DNA of 64,000 nt. Origin: Sycon ciliatum. Lineage: Eukaryota > Porifera > Calcarea > Leucosolenida > Sycettidae. The translations under genes and the position numbers were made by a program. Location: positions 39,771,520-39,835,519 of the forward strand of contig NC_088645.1 of the NCBI RefSeq assembly GCF_964019385.1, in the 5' to 3' direction. This document shows positions 41,543 through 53,429 of the stretch, piece by piece. The notes under the pieces were generated by a model. It was given only the letters and a program-made list of their open reading frames with translations. It had not been told where the DNA came from and made no database searches. Within the stretch, counting starts at the first letter, position 1. Every line of letters begins with the position of its first letter.

Positions 41543-42784
41543 TTGTCACTCCAAACGACAAGCTTCTCCTTGCGCCACCAATAATTTTTTGTGCGACTGT
41601 TGATGCAAAAGTGACTGAAGGCCTGAGCGCAGTTTTTGAATTTTATTGGAAGATGCACGGTGAAATCACGTGCCTTGTGACGCAAGAATGCCAAGTCGCG
41701 TGGCCCACGGCTCTCGAGATTTCAGAGTCACCTAATCCTTTGTCAAGTGCGCTTGTTAGAAATGTTACTCGCCTTGAACGCCCGTGGCGTTGGTCTGGAA
41801 GTGATCACACTTGTGTTGTTAGCGCACAAGAACACGCTGACTGTGTTGTAGGCCTACGAACCGGGACTTTCCCCGACCATGTAGGTCGAAGACCAGTGAA
41901 ATGAAATCACATTCTTTATGACGTAAGAAATCTCTCATGCAGTTCACGCGACAAGTGCGTGCAGCCAGTACTGCTCGCGAGCCAGTCAACACAAAGCCGG
42001 ATCGAGCTAGCCGCTTTTGTCGAGCTTCGACATGAAAACAAGGGACTTTTACTGTTGGACTATGTTCGGGATTGCAGGAGGTAAGTGTGAAAGACGAATA
42101 ACTCTCCATGCTGTATGGGGCATATTTCAACGGCTTGCTGCCATTGCAACACTCCTAGGACAGTTTGTGGGGGTTCTCAGCAGTTCAAGCAGGAAATGAA
42201 GCTCATCTTACCTCTGCCATCCTGGTCTGTTCCGAGTAGCGTTCCAGGCACATTCGCGATCGATGGCCGCGTATCGCGATGCAGGAAGCGTCATCCTACG
42301 TCACAGAGCACGCGATCTCACCGTGCATCTTGCAATAAAATTCAAAAACTGCGCTCATGATGAGCTCAGGCCTTCAGTCACTTTTGCATCAACAGTCGCA
42401 CAAAAAATTATTGGTGGCGCAAGGAGAAGCTTGTCGTTTGGAGTGACAAGTGATCACCGCTGCTTTTCCTTGTCAGAGTCAACACTACACTTTGTTCTGC
42501 GGCCTTGGGAGTAGTGTTGGAGTAGAAATTGCTGAGGAGACGTCGCGGAGGGGCGAGCTTTCCTGCGCAGGTATGCCTTTGGCCGTATTTCAGCATGGTC
42601 GAGTGGAAAAATTCAAAAAAGTTTATTTCAAGAAAACCCCAAAAGGAAGATGGGGGACATGTCCTCAGCGCTAGAAGAGGTGTTCTACTATCTGCCGGTG
42701 TACAGTTCTGGCCAATTGAGGACGTAGCTGGCTGTTTTGCCAGCGCTTGTAAATTGGCTATTTTCAAGACGATCATTTGTGGCG

Positions 42785-42892
42785 TCAGGGGGTGATGGAC
42801 CTCGTCTTCTGGGATGCTGGCGTGGCTAAGCGGTACTGCTCCAGGAACTCTTCTAAGGTGAGGCAATGTTGGCTTGAAGGAGTTTTGTTCAT
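42785..42892 (-). CDS. 35-aa ORF overlapping MSEN stop, copy 3
   Basis: The identical 35 residues to copy 2, from MNKTPSSQHC to SQKTRSITP. Complete amino-acid identity across the two arms shows only that the duplication is recent, not that the frame is used. Confidence 0.35.
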   Translation of the reverse strand: MNKTPSSQHCLTLEEFLEQYRLATPASQKTRSITP

Positions 42893-43110
42893 AGCTTGTT
42901 CGTATACGCTGTGGCGTGACTCGTTTCTAGACCCATAAATAATGTGATATTTCGGCCATTTTTGAGGGGTATGCAAATTTCAAGGTTCCCTTCAGAAACT
43001 TTTTCAAGGGCTTTGCACAATCGATTCACACCCCAAAGGGAACCTACCTGCAAATTTTGAGCGAAATCGGAGAGATCCACTTGCACACATACTTTGGTAT
43101 TCTCAGACAT
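42889..43110 (-). CDS. MSEN small ORF, copy 3
   Basis: The same 73-codon frame as copy 2 with five or so amino-acid differences, and the same ATGA overlap (42892-42889) with the downstream 35-codon frame (42892-42785). It lies in the right arm of the inverted duplication. Confidence 0.45.
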   Translation of the reverse strand: MSENTKVCVQVDLSDFAQNLQVGSLWGVNRLCKALEKVSEGNLEICIPLKNGRNITLFMGLETSHATAYTNKL

Positions 43111-43639
43111 GCTCTCTTTAAAATACTAAAATAATTCTCCGCATCCGTAGGAACGCAACCGCCCCCAAGGATCAAGGCGCAGTCTTGACACAAAGCATAC
43201 CCTCAAATACCGGCCCCAAAATCAGATAATTCAAGGACCTAGAAAATAGTCCTAGAACAGTGCACACTATTTATCAACAAACAAAACACCATCAAGCTAG
43301 TATTGCTAACCTAGTGTTAGAGCCTAGTGTACCTTCCACAGGAGCGACAAGACGGTATGCAAGCATCCATTGGGTCAAAAAAGCCTGAGAACATGACAAA
43401 ATGACACACATTCCAGGGAAAGTCGTAGCTAAATTTCTCCAGAATTCGCCTGCACCTGTCACAAAATTGACAGCCTTTTATAGCATATGGAGACAGGCAG
43501 CGAACTCACGGGCGATATTCGTGCAGTCCATCCCGTCAATCTTTTCGATGTGTCCTCTGGTTGCAAATTATGTTTTATTTGAAGGATTTCCCAAAGGCAA
43601 AGCCGATCGGGGGGGATCTCCTAACAGTGAAAATGATCC

Positions 43640-43960
43640 TTGATTTATATACTAGTGAAGCGACTTGTGCAGGCAAATATATGCTGTTTATAATGAGCGC
43701 GAAATTGTGTCCCAAATTCTGAAACAGAATCTATAGCGGTTATCTTGGCTGGAAGGCAATTCCATAATTTGCCGATTTCATATAAGAAAAGTGAGGATGA
43801 AAATTTCCCATGAGAGTCGCTACAGCTGTCTATGCCTCTGTGTGTGAGAGCATATTTGAAGCGAGAAATTAGGGGTATCTCCTCATCGAATCATAGTCAA
43901 GTTTTCAAATGCAAAATATTTCGTTAAATACGCTTCTTATACGGGCATTAACAGAACATT
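43640..43960 (-). pseudogene. LINE ORF2 C-terminal fragment
   Basis: The - strand reads PLISRFKYALTHRGIDS, SLFLYEIGKLWNCLPAKITA and FGTQFRAHYKQHIFA, the standard terminal segment of CR1/Jockey-group ORF2. Nothing of the RT is left. The flanks 43130-43640 and 43960-44340 show no recognisable feature. Confidence 0.55.
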
Positions 43961-44361
43961 ATATCAACGACTGGGCACAGCAACTAAAGAAAAAGCAGAA
44001 AAAGTGTATTGGTATAATGTCCTCAACCATTGCGATATCATTTTGGTATATTCTTGATAGTCTATTTTAGATCAGTCTGTATCTGATACTCGTGTTAGCT
44101 AGTTGCCAACAACCCACGCTTCGGACACAGAAACATTAAATTTGAAGATGCGTCATCCATCACCCTTCATATTATATTATTTTATTCCAAGATGGCGTGA
44201 CGCCAATAAGGACAATTGGTAAGTGTGATAGAACTGATACTAGCCAGAAACAGCTAGATGGAAATTACCCGGGGACGCAAGAAGCAATTGATCATGAAAA
44301 ACAAGTGGGGGCAAAAACGTAAGCAGGGGTGATCGGGGTAGTTAATTACCAGTTCGAGATA

Positions 44362-45055
44362 TCAGAAGCCAGGGAGGTGCGCGGAGCAGGAGCAGGAACT
44401 GCTCAAAAGAAGATTGGATGATTTGTTTCGGAAATAATTTCTACGATGTTGGGTTGTGATGTCGATAAGGAGCGAGTTGTAGAGTCTGAGGGCACTGTTG
44501 ATGGGGGAATTTCGGTGCCTGCTTGTGTGTGCGTGTCCGATGGAGTAGGTCCTTGTCTGTCGAAGGGTGTATGGTTGTTGTTGATGTTGTAGTGCGAGAT
44601 GTGGTTGTTGCAGGTGTGGTGGGGAGGTTTGGTGGTGGATGTCCCATGCTAGTAGGACTTGTTTAACAAGGAGTCGTGAGCTAAGCGTAGGAAGCTTTGC
44701 GTGATGGAGGAGGGAACTGTGGTAAACTGGTGCAAAGAGGGGAATCCAAAGCAAATGCGTATAGCACGGTGTTGAATTCTCTCCAGTGTGTACCGCTGTT
44801 TCTGTGTGGTGTTGGAGAGAGCAAGGCTGCCATATTCGAGAACTGTTCGGATGTAGGTCGTGTATTTTAATAATAGGCTGGAGCGTTCATTATGCCACAT
44901 GTCTTGTGGAGTTGGTGTAGTAGTTTTTTTGGTTTCGTTGGTAGTTTCTATGATGTGTTGGGTCCATCGCATATCGTCTTGGAGTGTAACACCTAGGTGC
45001 CTATTTCGGTGGACCTGCTGCAGCACCGTATCCCAAGGAAAATGGTGGGCGAACA
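44362..45055 (-). pseudogene. LINE RT C-terminal half, cut by hAT relic
   Basis: From 45055 the - strand gives HHFPWDTVLQQVHRNRHLGV, MRWTQHIIETTNETKKTTT, YTTYIRTVLEYGSLALSNTT and LERIQHRAIRICFGFPSLHQ. After a frameshift near 44750 it continues with INSALRLYNSLLIDITTQHR and ends near 44362. These are the post-palm motifs of LINE ORF2 (HLGVTL, LEYGS, LERIQ). The upstream RT core is missing; the break coincides with the left end of the hAT element at 45059. Confidence 0.75.
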
Positions 45056-45058
45056 GTC

Positions 45059-46162
45059 TAGGGCCGAAACGATTATACCGATTACTCGTATATCACTCGT
45101 TATGGATGAAATCGATAATCGTTATGATCGATAACGATTATGACTGTACAGTGCGAGAGCGTCATGATGTCAGTACATGCAGACCATGCATGGCATCATG
45201 CACGCGCGTCATCAGGTCATGCACACAAGTACATCAACGTCGAAGTACACGTGCATGAAGCCGTAGGTCCGTACAATCACTGTGCTCTTGATCATTTTTG
45301 GTACTCGATCGTAGTCGTAGATCTACATCCCGCGCATTCACTGCACTAGTCAGCGTAACCAGAAAGTGTAACAACCGGAAAGCTTCATAATGATAAGGTT
45401 GTAGCGAAACTGTGAGTGTGGCTGCCGGCCTTCTAATTTGTTCAGTTATTGGCAAAAACTTACAGTTAGTTTCGAGTTTTGGCGAGGAGAGCAGTGACAA
45501 TGCTGCCGCCTGTAAAAACGAAAGTTAGTCCGACCAAGAGATCGCCAGTTTGGGCATACTTCGAGGAAGCTGGTAGCTTAGCGAGATACAATTTGTGCAG
45601 CCGCGAGTTTGTCCGTCAAAGCGGCACAACCAACTTGTTACAGCACCTGATTTCTGCTCATAAAAACCAGTACGCCGCTGCGGAAGGGAAAGGACCAGCA
45701 ACCCAGTCGACAGCAACGACAACTACCAGCAATGTTGAGCGCAGTGACAATGCAACGACCAGTGCTGGAACGAAGCACGTCACATCGTTTTTCGGCACAG
45801 GTAACTTGGAAACGTGCGACAGCAGGCGCTCAGGCATGTTGACGGAGTCGACCATCGACTGGATTGTCGATTCTAGTCGACCCTTCGCCATTGTACAAGA
45901 CAGAGGACTGATCATTGATGTTTAATGGCAGAGGAACACTGCTCATATCACGTTGCGAATTTCATTGGTCTTTTTTGGGCCTGTGTGGATCTTTCACCCG
46001 TACGTACCTGTACATAGTTGAACAAATTCAATTTTTTTTCCGTATACTGATGTCCAACATGACACGAATAGAACTTGTTCGGAAAATTGGTAAAACCAAT
46101 AAATCGATTGTTAGTGATATTGGTTAATTGTTAAGGCAAAATGGGCAATCGTTTCGGCCCTA
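45059..46162 (+). mobile_element. hAT-type DNA transposon, internally deleted
   Basis: Perfect 16-bp terminal inverted repeats TAGGGCCGAAACGATT at 45059-45074 and complement at 46147-46162. GCGAACA occurs at 45049-45055 and again at 46163-46169, an imperfect candidate for the 8-bp hAT target duplication, with three extra bases at the left. The element is 1.1 kb and carries only the N-terminal part of a transposase (45479-45925), so it needs a helper. A C run of about 24 bases (46169-46192) follows the right end. Confidence 0.75.
45479..45925 (+). pseudogene. hAT transposase N-terminus with BED finger
   Basis: The 148-codon frame holds a BED-type finger: SPVWAYFEEAGSLARYNLCS, then TTNLLQHLISAHKNQY, giving C..H-x..H ligands. 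The first Cys of the usual C-x2-C pair is Tyr (ARYNLC), which should abolish zinc binding. A Ser/Thr-rich linker follows, then LTESTIDWIVDSSRPFAIVQ, the start of the hAT catalytic region, which stops at 45925. The RNase H-fold core and the dimerisation domain are absent. Confidence 0.8.
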
Positions 46163-46199
46163 GCGAACACCCCCCCCCCCCCCCCCCCCCGCAGACACG

Positions 46200-47620
46200 C
46201 AACCATGTTCCTGCATGAGGCGCCATGCTATTGAATCAGCAACGTTCGGCTCGACACAATTGTCGACTATTAGTCAGAGTGCATAGGGATCCATGGAGCT
46301 ATAAAGCCGAGACCTCTGGTCGGCTGAGCTTAAGGTGTCCCACAACCACACTCCAGTATTCATCCCAGTGTCTGTAGGTATGTGGATTGTGTAGAGAAAA
46401 AACGTAAAGTGACGGACGAAGGGCTGAAGACAAAAGGACAGAAAAACAGCAGATGGTGAGTAGGTCATACGCACGTTTGGATTCCCTCTACAGTAGTGAT
46501 GCACGTGACATCGAGTTCAAGTAACAATCCAGAGCACAACAACCACGTGATATGATGACGCACGAACATTCTGTCAGCTGTCGAAAATGACACCACCCAG
46601 GGACACAGTGCGATCTACAAAACTTGCTTTCCGAGCTTGGTATGGTATTGTTCCTAAACCAGAGAGCCTGCAGTTCCCTGATTTCATTTCAGCGAATCCA
46701 ACACGATCCTGCCATTTGCGTCTGGCTCACATCGTCACTATGAAGAACACTGTGCTTGCCAATACCAACTCAGAGCCCCAGTTTTTTGGTTTGCAGGAGT
46801 TCGCTGCGCTAAGACTCAGACGGCCAACTCCTGTGACTCTCGACTAGAGTGGCAGACGCCGGTAAATGTCATACATGCTCTTGCTGCATTGATATTGGAG
46901 AAAATCCCTAATATTTTGAAATTGATAGAGAAGCTGGCGAATGCGAGTACGCTTTACGTGATAAGTAATTCCGGTGAATTGCATAGGACCAATGGTCATA
47001 TTGATATGTTCAACTTCATGAATGCTACTAAAATGAAAAGGGGTTTGTCAACTAACAACCGCTTTATTTAGTTTTCAAGTCACCCATAGTCAGAACAATT
47101 AACAAGGGCAGAAGCTGGCCATTTATAACGACAGCAAGTGAGAGCGTGTGCATGGCAATGTACAAAACAATCGAGACACGCAATAGCCGTACTTGGTCCG
47201 CCCAGGTACATTTGGCGCTTATCTTCACACTTGTCTCAGGCAGAAAAGACGAATATTCGAAGCAAGCCACGATCACAAAGCACTATGTACATGATTATTT
47301 ACATGTCAGTAAGCAACTCAGTCGAAAATTCAAGCAAGTTACACATCCTCCTCGCCACTATCGTCGCTAGAGGAAGATCTCAAAACGTTCGATCCGGACA
47401 GCTGCTGCATGTATCATAGCTTGTTCCACTTCTCATCATCTCGAACCACGCTCAAAGGTAGTGCGTGTCTGTCACCTTGCCGATCAGAAGCTGCGTAAAA
47501 CTGCCCGCATGTTGGCTGTAAGTGTTATCCCCGCTCGTGGCAATAATGCGACTTTGTTTGAGACAAAAAAGGCACGCAGTGTCCTTTTTTTCAAATCGCC
47601 TCTTTCGCTTCTCGTACTAT
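46200..47620. other. Largely unassigned; one possible LINE tail
   Basis: A hairpin-capable AAAGCCGAGACCTCTGGTCGG at 46300 recalls 30484. The + frame 46587-46847 contains FRAWYGIVPKPESLQFPDFI and RSCHLRLAHIVTMKNT, possibly a decayed LINE C-terminus, but the match is weak. I see nothing firm elsewhere in this stretch. Confidence 0.3.
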
Positions 47621-47900
47621 ATAATATATATATATATATTTTTTTTTTACAAAGACCACTTTATGCCAAACATGAGATGCAGCTAGGGGAAGCACGCACA
47701 ACCTGAATCGTGGCAGTGGTGGTGAGGTTTAGGGAGCTCCTCCGACCTAGGGTCTCGACTTCATAGCCACCTATACGCACCAAGAGTGGGTGGGGGAGAG
47801 AGAGCGAGAGAGAGAGCGAGAGAGAGAGAGAGAGAGAGAGTGAGGGAGAGAGAAAGAGCAAGAGCAAGAGCAAGAGAGAGAGAGAGAGAGCGAGAGAGCC
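47620..47900. repeat. AT and GA low-complexity tracts
   Basis: A short (TA)n-T tract at 47621-47648 and GA-rich repeats at 47797-47898. The latter borders the 3' end of the - strand LINE at 48037-50150 and may be its microsatellite tail. Confidence 0.8.
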
Positions 47901-48036
47901 AGCAAAGTCATAATTGTTACAGTAGGCCAGCTATTACATGAACAAGGGAGCTACTGTGCCGCCACATAGAGCGGGGGAGAGTATACAAGCTAGCGAAAAA
48001 CTTCAAAAAGACACTGTCTCAGACGCGGTGTGTGCA

Positions 48037-50150
48037 CTACGGCTGAGGTGTCTGTAAGAGGTCTGTTAGAGTATCTCTGTCGCCCAGCTCCAGTGGTGCA
48101 GCTGAAGGTGACGGTGGACACATCACTTGCAGGCCCTTCAAGTGTGGGGGTCTCAGCAGTATGCTTTGGGGCATAGCATTCCGTGTTTGCACAGCGCTGG
48201 CAGGAAATGCGCGAAGACAGCTGTTTCGGTTGCGTGCTGGCAGGTTAGTCGATAGCTGGTGTGGGTGCGTAGGCTGAGCAGACACATGGGTGGGCGTGTA
48301 TGTCCTGAGGTCGACGTTGGTCACCAGGGGGGAGGATCTTCTTTGGCGGGCTGTCCGCATCTAGGCAGAATAGCTTGTACAAGGTTGCAAGCGAGGCCAT
48401 TGTCCGCCGCAGAGATAGACTAGGGAGCCATGAGCCCGATCTGATGATGTGGATGGCTCGTCGCTGGATCTGGTCTAATTTGGCCAAGCATGAGGGTGGC
48501 GCACCAAGCCAGAGAAGGGGACAGTGCTCCAGCACAGGTCGAACAAACCCATTGTAGGCTCGGAGTCGGCCAGGGGGCTCTAGGATAGCAGAGGCCTTCC
48601 GCAGGAAGCATAGGCGTTGCTGTGCTCTGGAGCGGATCGTGCGGATGTGCTGCGCATATGTCAGCTGGGAGTCAACGGTGACGCCCAGGAGCTTCAGGTG
48701 GCCTGCCTCGCTGACTGGTGTAGCGTCGAAAGTGGTTCCCGGGAGCTGCCAAGGCTGGCGATGATGTGCGATTGTCATGGCTTGGGTCTTGGAGGGCTCA
48801 AACTTGATCTTCCACTCCACGCCCCAGCGAGACAGTGCATCCACACCCTGTTGCATGATAGCAGAGCTGCCAGGTATGGACACTCTTGAGGTGATGAAGT
48901 TGAAGAGCGAAGTGTCATCGGCATATGCTGCGATGTCCATTCCAGGAGGGAGATGGTCCTCGGCGTCATTTGTGTACAGGATGAACAGTGTCGGTCCCAG
49001 GCTGCTGCCCTGGGGGACGCCAGCTCTCACCGGTTAGGGCTGAGATAGCTCCCCACCAACAGCTGCGGTTAGGTTCCGGTTGCTCAGGTAGTCGCGGAGC
49101 CAGCCAAGCAGGTGACCAGCTACGCCATAGCACTCTGCCTTGTGGAGCACTCCGGCGTGCGAGACACAGTCAAACGCACCAGCCACATCTACTGCGATCA
49201 CCCTTACTGCACCACCGCTTGCGGCCACCCTGCCCCACTGCGAATTCAGTAGGGTGAGGATATCCTGGGTGCCAAGTCTGCGGCGGAACCCATACTGGCT
49301 CTGGGAGAGGATATTGTTTGACTCAAGGAATTTCCTGAGGGCACGGTTGACGATAGCCTCCATCACCTTGGACAAGATGGGGAGGAGTGAGATAGGTCTG
49401 TAGTTGCTCACATCAGATTTCGATTTCTTCTTGTGGACGGGTACAACCATGGCAGTCTTCCATATGGTAGGCTGGCGTCCTGCCCAAAAGGACTTTGCGA
49501 ACGGTTTCGACACAGGGACTTAAAGTTCCTTGTTGCACTCCTGCAAGACTCGGCCAGGCAGGCCATCTGGTCCTGTGGCTTTTTCAGGGGAGACCTTCCT
49601 GAGCTCGCGCTCGACCGCACAAGGTCGGAAGTGCACTGTGTGGAGCTGCGCATCTGAGCGGCGACGAACTGGTGGGAGCGCGTCTGCCTGCAAGTCATCC
49701 GTACCCAAACTGCACTTTGACGAGAAGAACTTTCCAAAAGCCTCAGCTTTCGCTGCGCTCTGCCCAACTTCGACACTGTTGGCCTGGTTCAAGGTCGGGA
49801 TCTCCGAGGAACGGCTGCTATGGCCACCAGCACGTTTGATCGTAGTCCACCACTCTCGGCTGGAGAGACCTCCAGCGCTGATCTTGCGCCTCACTGTTGC
49901 AATGTGGGCCAACTTTACTCGATGCAGAGTGGCGACTGCGGCAGTTGCTGCCTCCTTGGAGATTGAAAGAATTGCAGCATCATCTGGGGAGGCCCGATGA
50001 CGCCTCCACGCCTGTTGTTTTCTGTCCACACATGCTTGGCATTCTAATGATAGTTGCTTGCCGATCAGCACCCACGCGAGCCGCTGGTGCTTGTACATGC
50101 AGCGCAGTGATAGCTTCCGCTTGCATTTGATGTAGCACCAGTACCTGTCC
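48037..50150 (-). pseudogene. LINE ORF2 RT with two in-frame stops
   Basis: One long frame from about 50150 carries the linker (ECQACVDRKQQAWRRHRASP), KATGPDGLPGRVLQECNKEL, a TAA at 49520, then NYRPISLLPILSKVMEAIVN, IAVDVAGAFDCVSHAGVLHK, a TAA at 49034, GVPQGSSLGPTLFILYTN and AAYADDTSLF (catalytic YADD). It continues with HLKLLGVTVDSQLTYAQHIR to a stop at 48245. A shifted frame then supplies the terminal segment SCLRAFPASAVQTRNAMPQS down to 48037. Without the two stops and the last shift the region would be a continuous RT. No endonuclease is present. Bases 50150-51120 hold nothing I recognise. Confidence 0.85.
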
Positions 50151-51819
50151 GTACTGCACCTAAGCCCTAAGTCCTAACGCCGTGCACGAGGCTTTTCGGC
50201 TTGTTTCCTGAAAGTCCTTTGCACGAGTGTTTCCCTCAGGACTTGGTGTATATTTTGATTAGCTCCTTTGCCCTGTCCTCTGTGAGCTTCAAAGTGTGTC
50301 CGCCGGATTTGTCTCACTTTCTGGAGATGTCGACATGAGCTGCAGTTTCTTCGTCAGCGATTTGCTGGTGATAGATAGCCCTTCACTAGGCGCTGTACTG
50401 TGCAAACACTGAAATTCAAGCTCGCGAAGTGCATTTTCAGCTTTTCTATACCTCCCCGGGGTAAACAATCCTTCCCCTTCAGACAGCTGGAATTAGATAG
50501 AAACTGTAATCTCCATCGCTCTTAAATGCGAACATCCTAAACTATTTTACGGACTCGAGCGGAGGTTGCAGTGTTTTCTTGCGCTGACGGAAGTGTTCGT
50601 CGGCGGCAGATCCGTCAAAAAGACTCAAACGAACCGATCGCAACTTCTGTGATGGTTTGTGCTGCCATGTCGTCGGATGCAATGGTCATTGGTTATGTTT
50701 GGATGGTGAATCGGTGGTTCAACGCCGTGTGACACAGGCAGAACACATAAAAACCAAGTGAGAAGATAAGCGCCAATTTTAACTTGGCGGACCAAGTATA
50801 AATATGCATGTACAACAGGCAAGGGGAAGTGTGCTGAAAGACTGGGTACGTAGCAGCTCAGCAGATTTTAAAGCGCATGAAATGTGTGTACGAAGGTGTA
50901 TACCACAACCATTGTGTGTGCAACCCTGTACAAACACAGCAAAATTTAGCAGTTTCGCTGTGAGGGTGCTCACATCGATGAGAACACTTTTTAGGTATCG
51001 TTCCCTCTTCACTGCGACGTTATTACCGGACACAATCTTTATGATTTCTATGCATTAAGAAGCTGGATCGCCGCATGGCTAGGGCTACGGTGGTGTACTA
51101 TGTTGACGTCAAATTGTCTGTATTATATGAACCAACGTTCTTGTCATATTCATCAGTGGAAAGTCGTGACTGAAGAGTAACCATGCGGAACGATGATTAG
51201 ACGTTTAAATTGAGACTTAGCAGAACATAATGTGTCAGAAGACCGCGCAATGTCGTCTTTTAGGAATACTCTCTCTCTCTCTCTATTGCTAATGAGTGAT
51301 CTTCTTGAAGCGCTGCAGGGAAAATGGAGTGTGCCCTACCTCCATCCAGACGAGGGTGCACAAAGCTCGTAAATATCACTCATTAGCAATAGAAAGAGTA
51401 TTCCTCATAGACGACATTGCGCGCTCTAGTGACACATTATGTTCCGTTAAGTCTCAATTTAAGGTGGCAGACTACCCAAAATTCGCTGAAAAATCGAATT
51501 TGTAAATTCATATTGAGTGCTAAGGCAGTTGAAAGAGCTTGAAAATATCACTCATTAGCAATAGAAAGAGTATTCCTCATAGACGACATTGCGCGCTCTA
51601 GTGACACATTATGTTCCGTTAAGGGGGCACATCACCCAAAAATTTCATATGGCATTCAATTGACCGTAACTTTGGTGTTTCTAAATGGATTTGAGTGAAA
51701 TTTTGACCACACACTCCTGCCACTATGCTGGCCCTCAGGACATGATTTACAAGTTCTTGCGTCTCACTGACAGGCTTTCCAGGCCGGAAAAACTCAAATT
51801 TCCGGCATAGTGCTACGGT

Positions 51820-52188
51820 GTGCGAGCCACCCAGGAGCCAAACAAATGCATTTACATTTTTTTCACATTTTCGTGCCCATTCTGTCCGTGCGCGGGACCC
51901 AAACCTAAAACAAGTCCAGAAGCAGCCATGGGTGGTGGGGTAGGGCCCCTCAACGTGGCCCTGGAATCTGTCACAACGGAACGAGTGGGCGTTCTTTCAC
52001 GGACTCCCACAGACCCAAGGCAATTTTTGAATTTTTTTAGGTTTGGCACGTGCTACGAGGTCGTACCTTTGTTACAACATCCAGTGCTGGGACCTCCACA
52101 GCAAGCCATTTCCACAGCGCTGCAAACCAAATCCAGGATGCCCTCAGAAACCGGCAAAGACTGCCACTCACGTTTCACTACTGCCTAG
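51820..52188 (+). CDS. Hypothetical ORF in TTAA element A
   Basis: 122 codons, MRATQEPNKCIYIFFTFSCP to SRFTTA, with CPFCPCAGPKPKTS and GGGVGPLNVALESVTTERVG. Element B encodes the same frame (54234-53866) with about 17 substitutions. No domain recognised. Conservation between two copies of a mobile element does not prove translation. Confidence 0.35.
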   Translation: MRATQEPNKCIYIFFTFSCPFCPCAGPKPKTSPEAAMGGGVGPLNVALESVTTERVGVLSRTPTDPRQFLNFFRFGTCYEVVPLLQHPVLGPPQQAISTALQTKSRMPSETGKDCHSRFTTA

Positions 52189-52307
52189 TACTGAATCCTA
52201 CCTGACTTCTTGACACGACTCAAACTTGCCAAAGTCACTAAATCAACGTCAACTACAATAATCAAGCCACATATCTGCAACGTCACGAGGGTGCTGGCAA
52301 AAGTCCT

Positions 52308-52344
52308 GCTGCACGGCGGCGGGCTTCGCCCGCCGCCGTGCAGC
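52308..52344. other. 17-bp perfect GC hairpin in element A
   Basis: GCTGCACGGCGGCGGGC (52308-52324) and its exact complement (52328-52344) flank a TTC loop. The corresponding place in element B has only about 10 bases, so the hairpin is an insertion specific to copy A. Confidence 0.85.
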
Positions 52345-52684
52345 CCAATACGTGGTTTTTTAACGTGATTTTTTGGACTTTTTTGGACTTGGGGCAAAAT
52401 TCTGCACACTTTCGCGTGTTTCCATAATACGACAAGTTGCGCACGGTCTGCTCACATTCAAATACAGTGCTGCCAACAAATGACAGCATGCAACAAAAAA
52501 ATCTTTCCTTGCAAGGGCACATTTTCGGCCATAACTCTTGAACGGCTGGTCAGATAGGGACACAGTTTTCAGAGAATTTGCAGCTATTCATGCTCTTTCA
52601 ACTGACGTAGCACTCAATATGAATTTACAAATTCGATTTTTCAGCGAATTTTTGGGTGATGTGCCCCCTTAAGTCTCAATTTAA

Positions 52685-53425
52685 CCCTTTCCATGCCAGC
52701 CTGTTTGCCTGTGTTTGCCACGCATTGTTCAGGCGCTGAGCTCAACTGTTCAAAGCTGCACGCGCACATCAGAACAAAATATATTGCTATTTCACTATAC
52801 CTTGATGGATTTTCACGATCCATGGCTTGTTGGAAAGATCTGGACAACAGGAAGCCATTTCAGGGACTCACAGCGCGACAGGCATACCAGGGCCTCTTCC
52901 ATCTCCTCTCAAAGTCCCCCTACCATGCCTGAAAATAACAAAACGACTGCCTCTCATGTTTTCTTTCGTCTTCTTGCTCATTGTGAACTGATTTTCACGA
53001 TTCAAACTGCTTTGGAAAGCTGAGATTCAAGCACGTTTGTTGCAGTTGACTGCGCACGCGCTGTGTCTAGGGAAAATCCCCTAGCCCGCACGAAGTCGCG
53101 AACAAAAATTTGAATCGATCGCCAAAAAATGAAATTTGCGCATTCTGGCCGTCCAATTTATCGCCGCTCGGTCATCCCTTATCGTATCGCGAAGAACTTT
53201 ATATCCCTGGAAAGCTGAGCTCAAGACCTTTCCAGCGGTGTCTCAACCCTAGCAGTCCGAGATATTTCGACAGAGTTACGACAGTTTGTACACTCGTCTA
53301 TAGCGCGCGATACACATGTACTGAACAGTGTACATTGTACAGTGTAGGCAGAACGCGTAAACGCGTCCACGGCCAATCGGCTCATACTAAAAAAACGCGT
53401 ATACGCGTCCATGGCATGGAAAGGG
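52685..53425. mobile_element. TTAA element C (PiggyBac-like MITE)
   Basis: A 741-bp unit between TTAA at 52681-52684 and TTAA at 53426-53429, with inverted ends CCCTTTCCATGCC. TTAA followed by CCC is the PiggyBac signature. The interior near the right end has ACGCGTAAACGCGTCCACGG and ACGCGTATACGCGTCCATGG in tandem. No transposase. It separates element H sequence from the left end of element B. Confidence 0.8.
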
Positions 53426-53429
53426 TTAA

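Larger units (their letters stand above)
40867..43124. repeat. Inverted duplication of the MSEN repeat
   Basis: The left arm 40867 to about 41690 is the complement of about 42290-43124, with only scattered differences. A third, older direct copy is at 5825-6645. The arms end sharply at ATTTTAAAGAGAGC and GCTCTCTTTAAAAT. The centre (about 41690-42290) is unique here, with a gradual loss of similarity at its edges. It looks like a foldback element or an inverted repeat of a small gene. Confidence 0.8.
51623..52668 (+). mobile_element. TTAA element A (non-autonomous)
   Basis: A 1046-bp unit with TTAA at 51619-51622 and 52669-52672 and inverted ends GGGGGCACATCACCCAAAAA. It contains a 122-codon frame (51820-52188), mirrored in element B. 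The TTAA target with G-rich ends suggests a Kolobok or PiggyBac relative. Most of its length is homologous to element B in complement. Confidence 0.8.

Noticed and set aside
46169..46192. C run as a possible assembly gap or biological G-quadruplex
   Set aside because: A homopolymer of this length may be real or a sequencing slip; without reads nothing more can be said.
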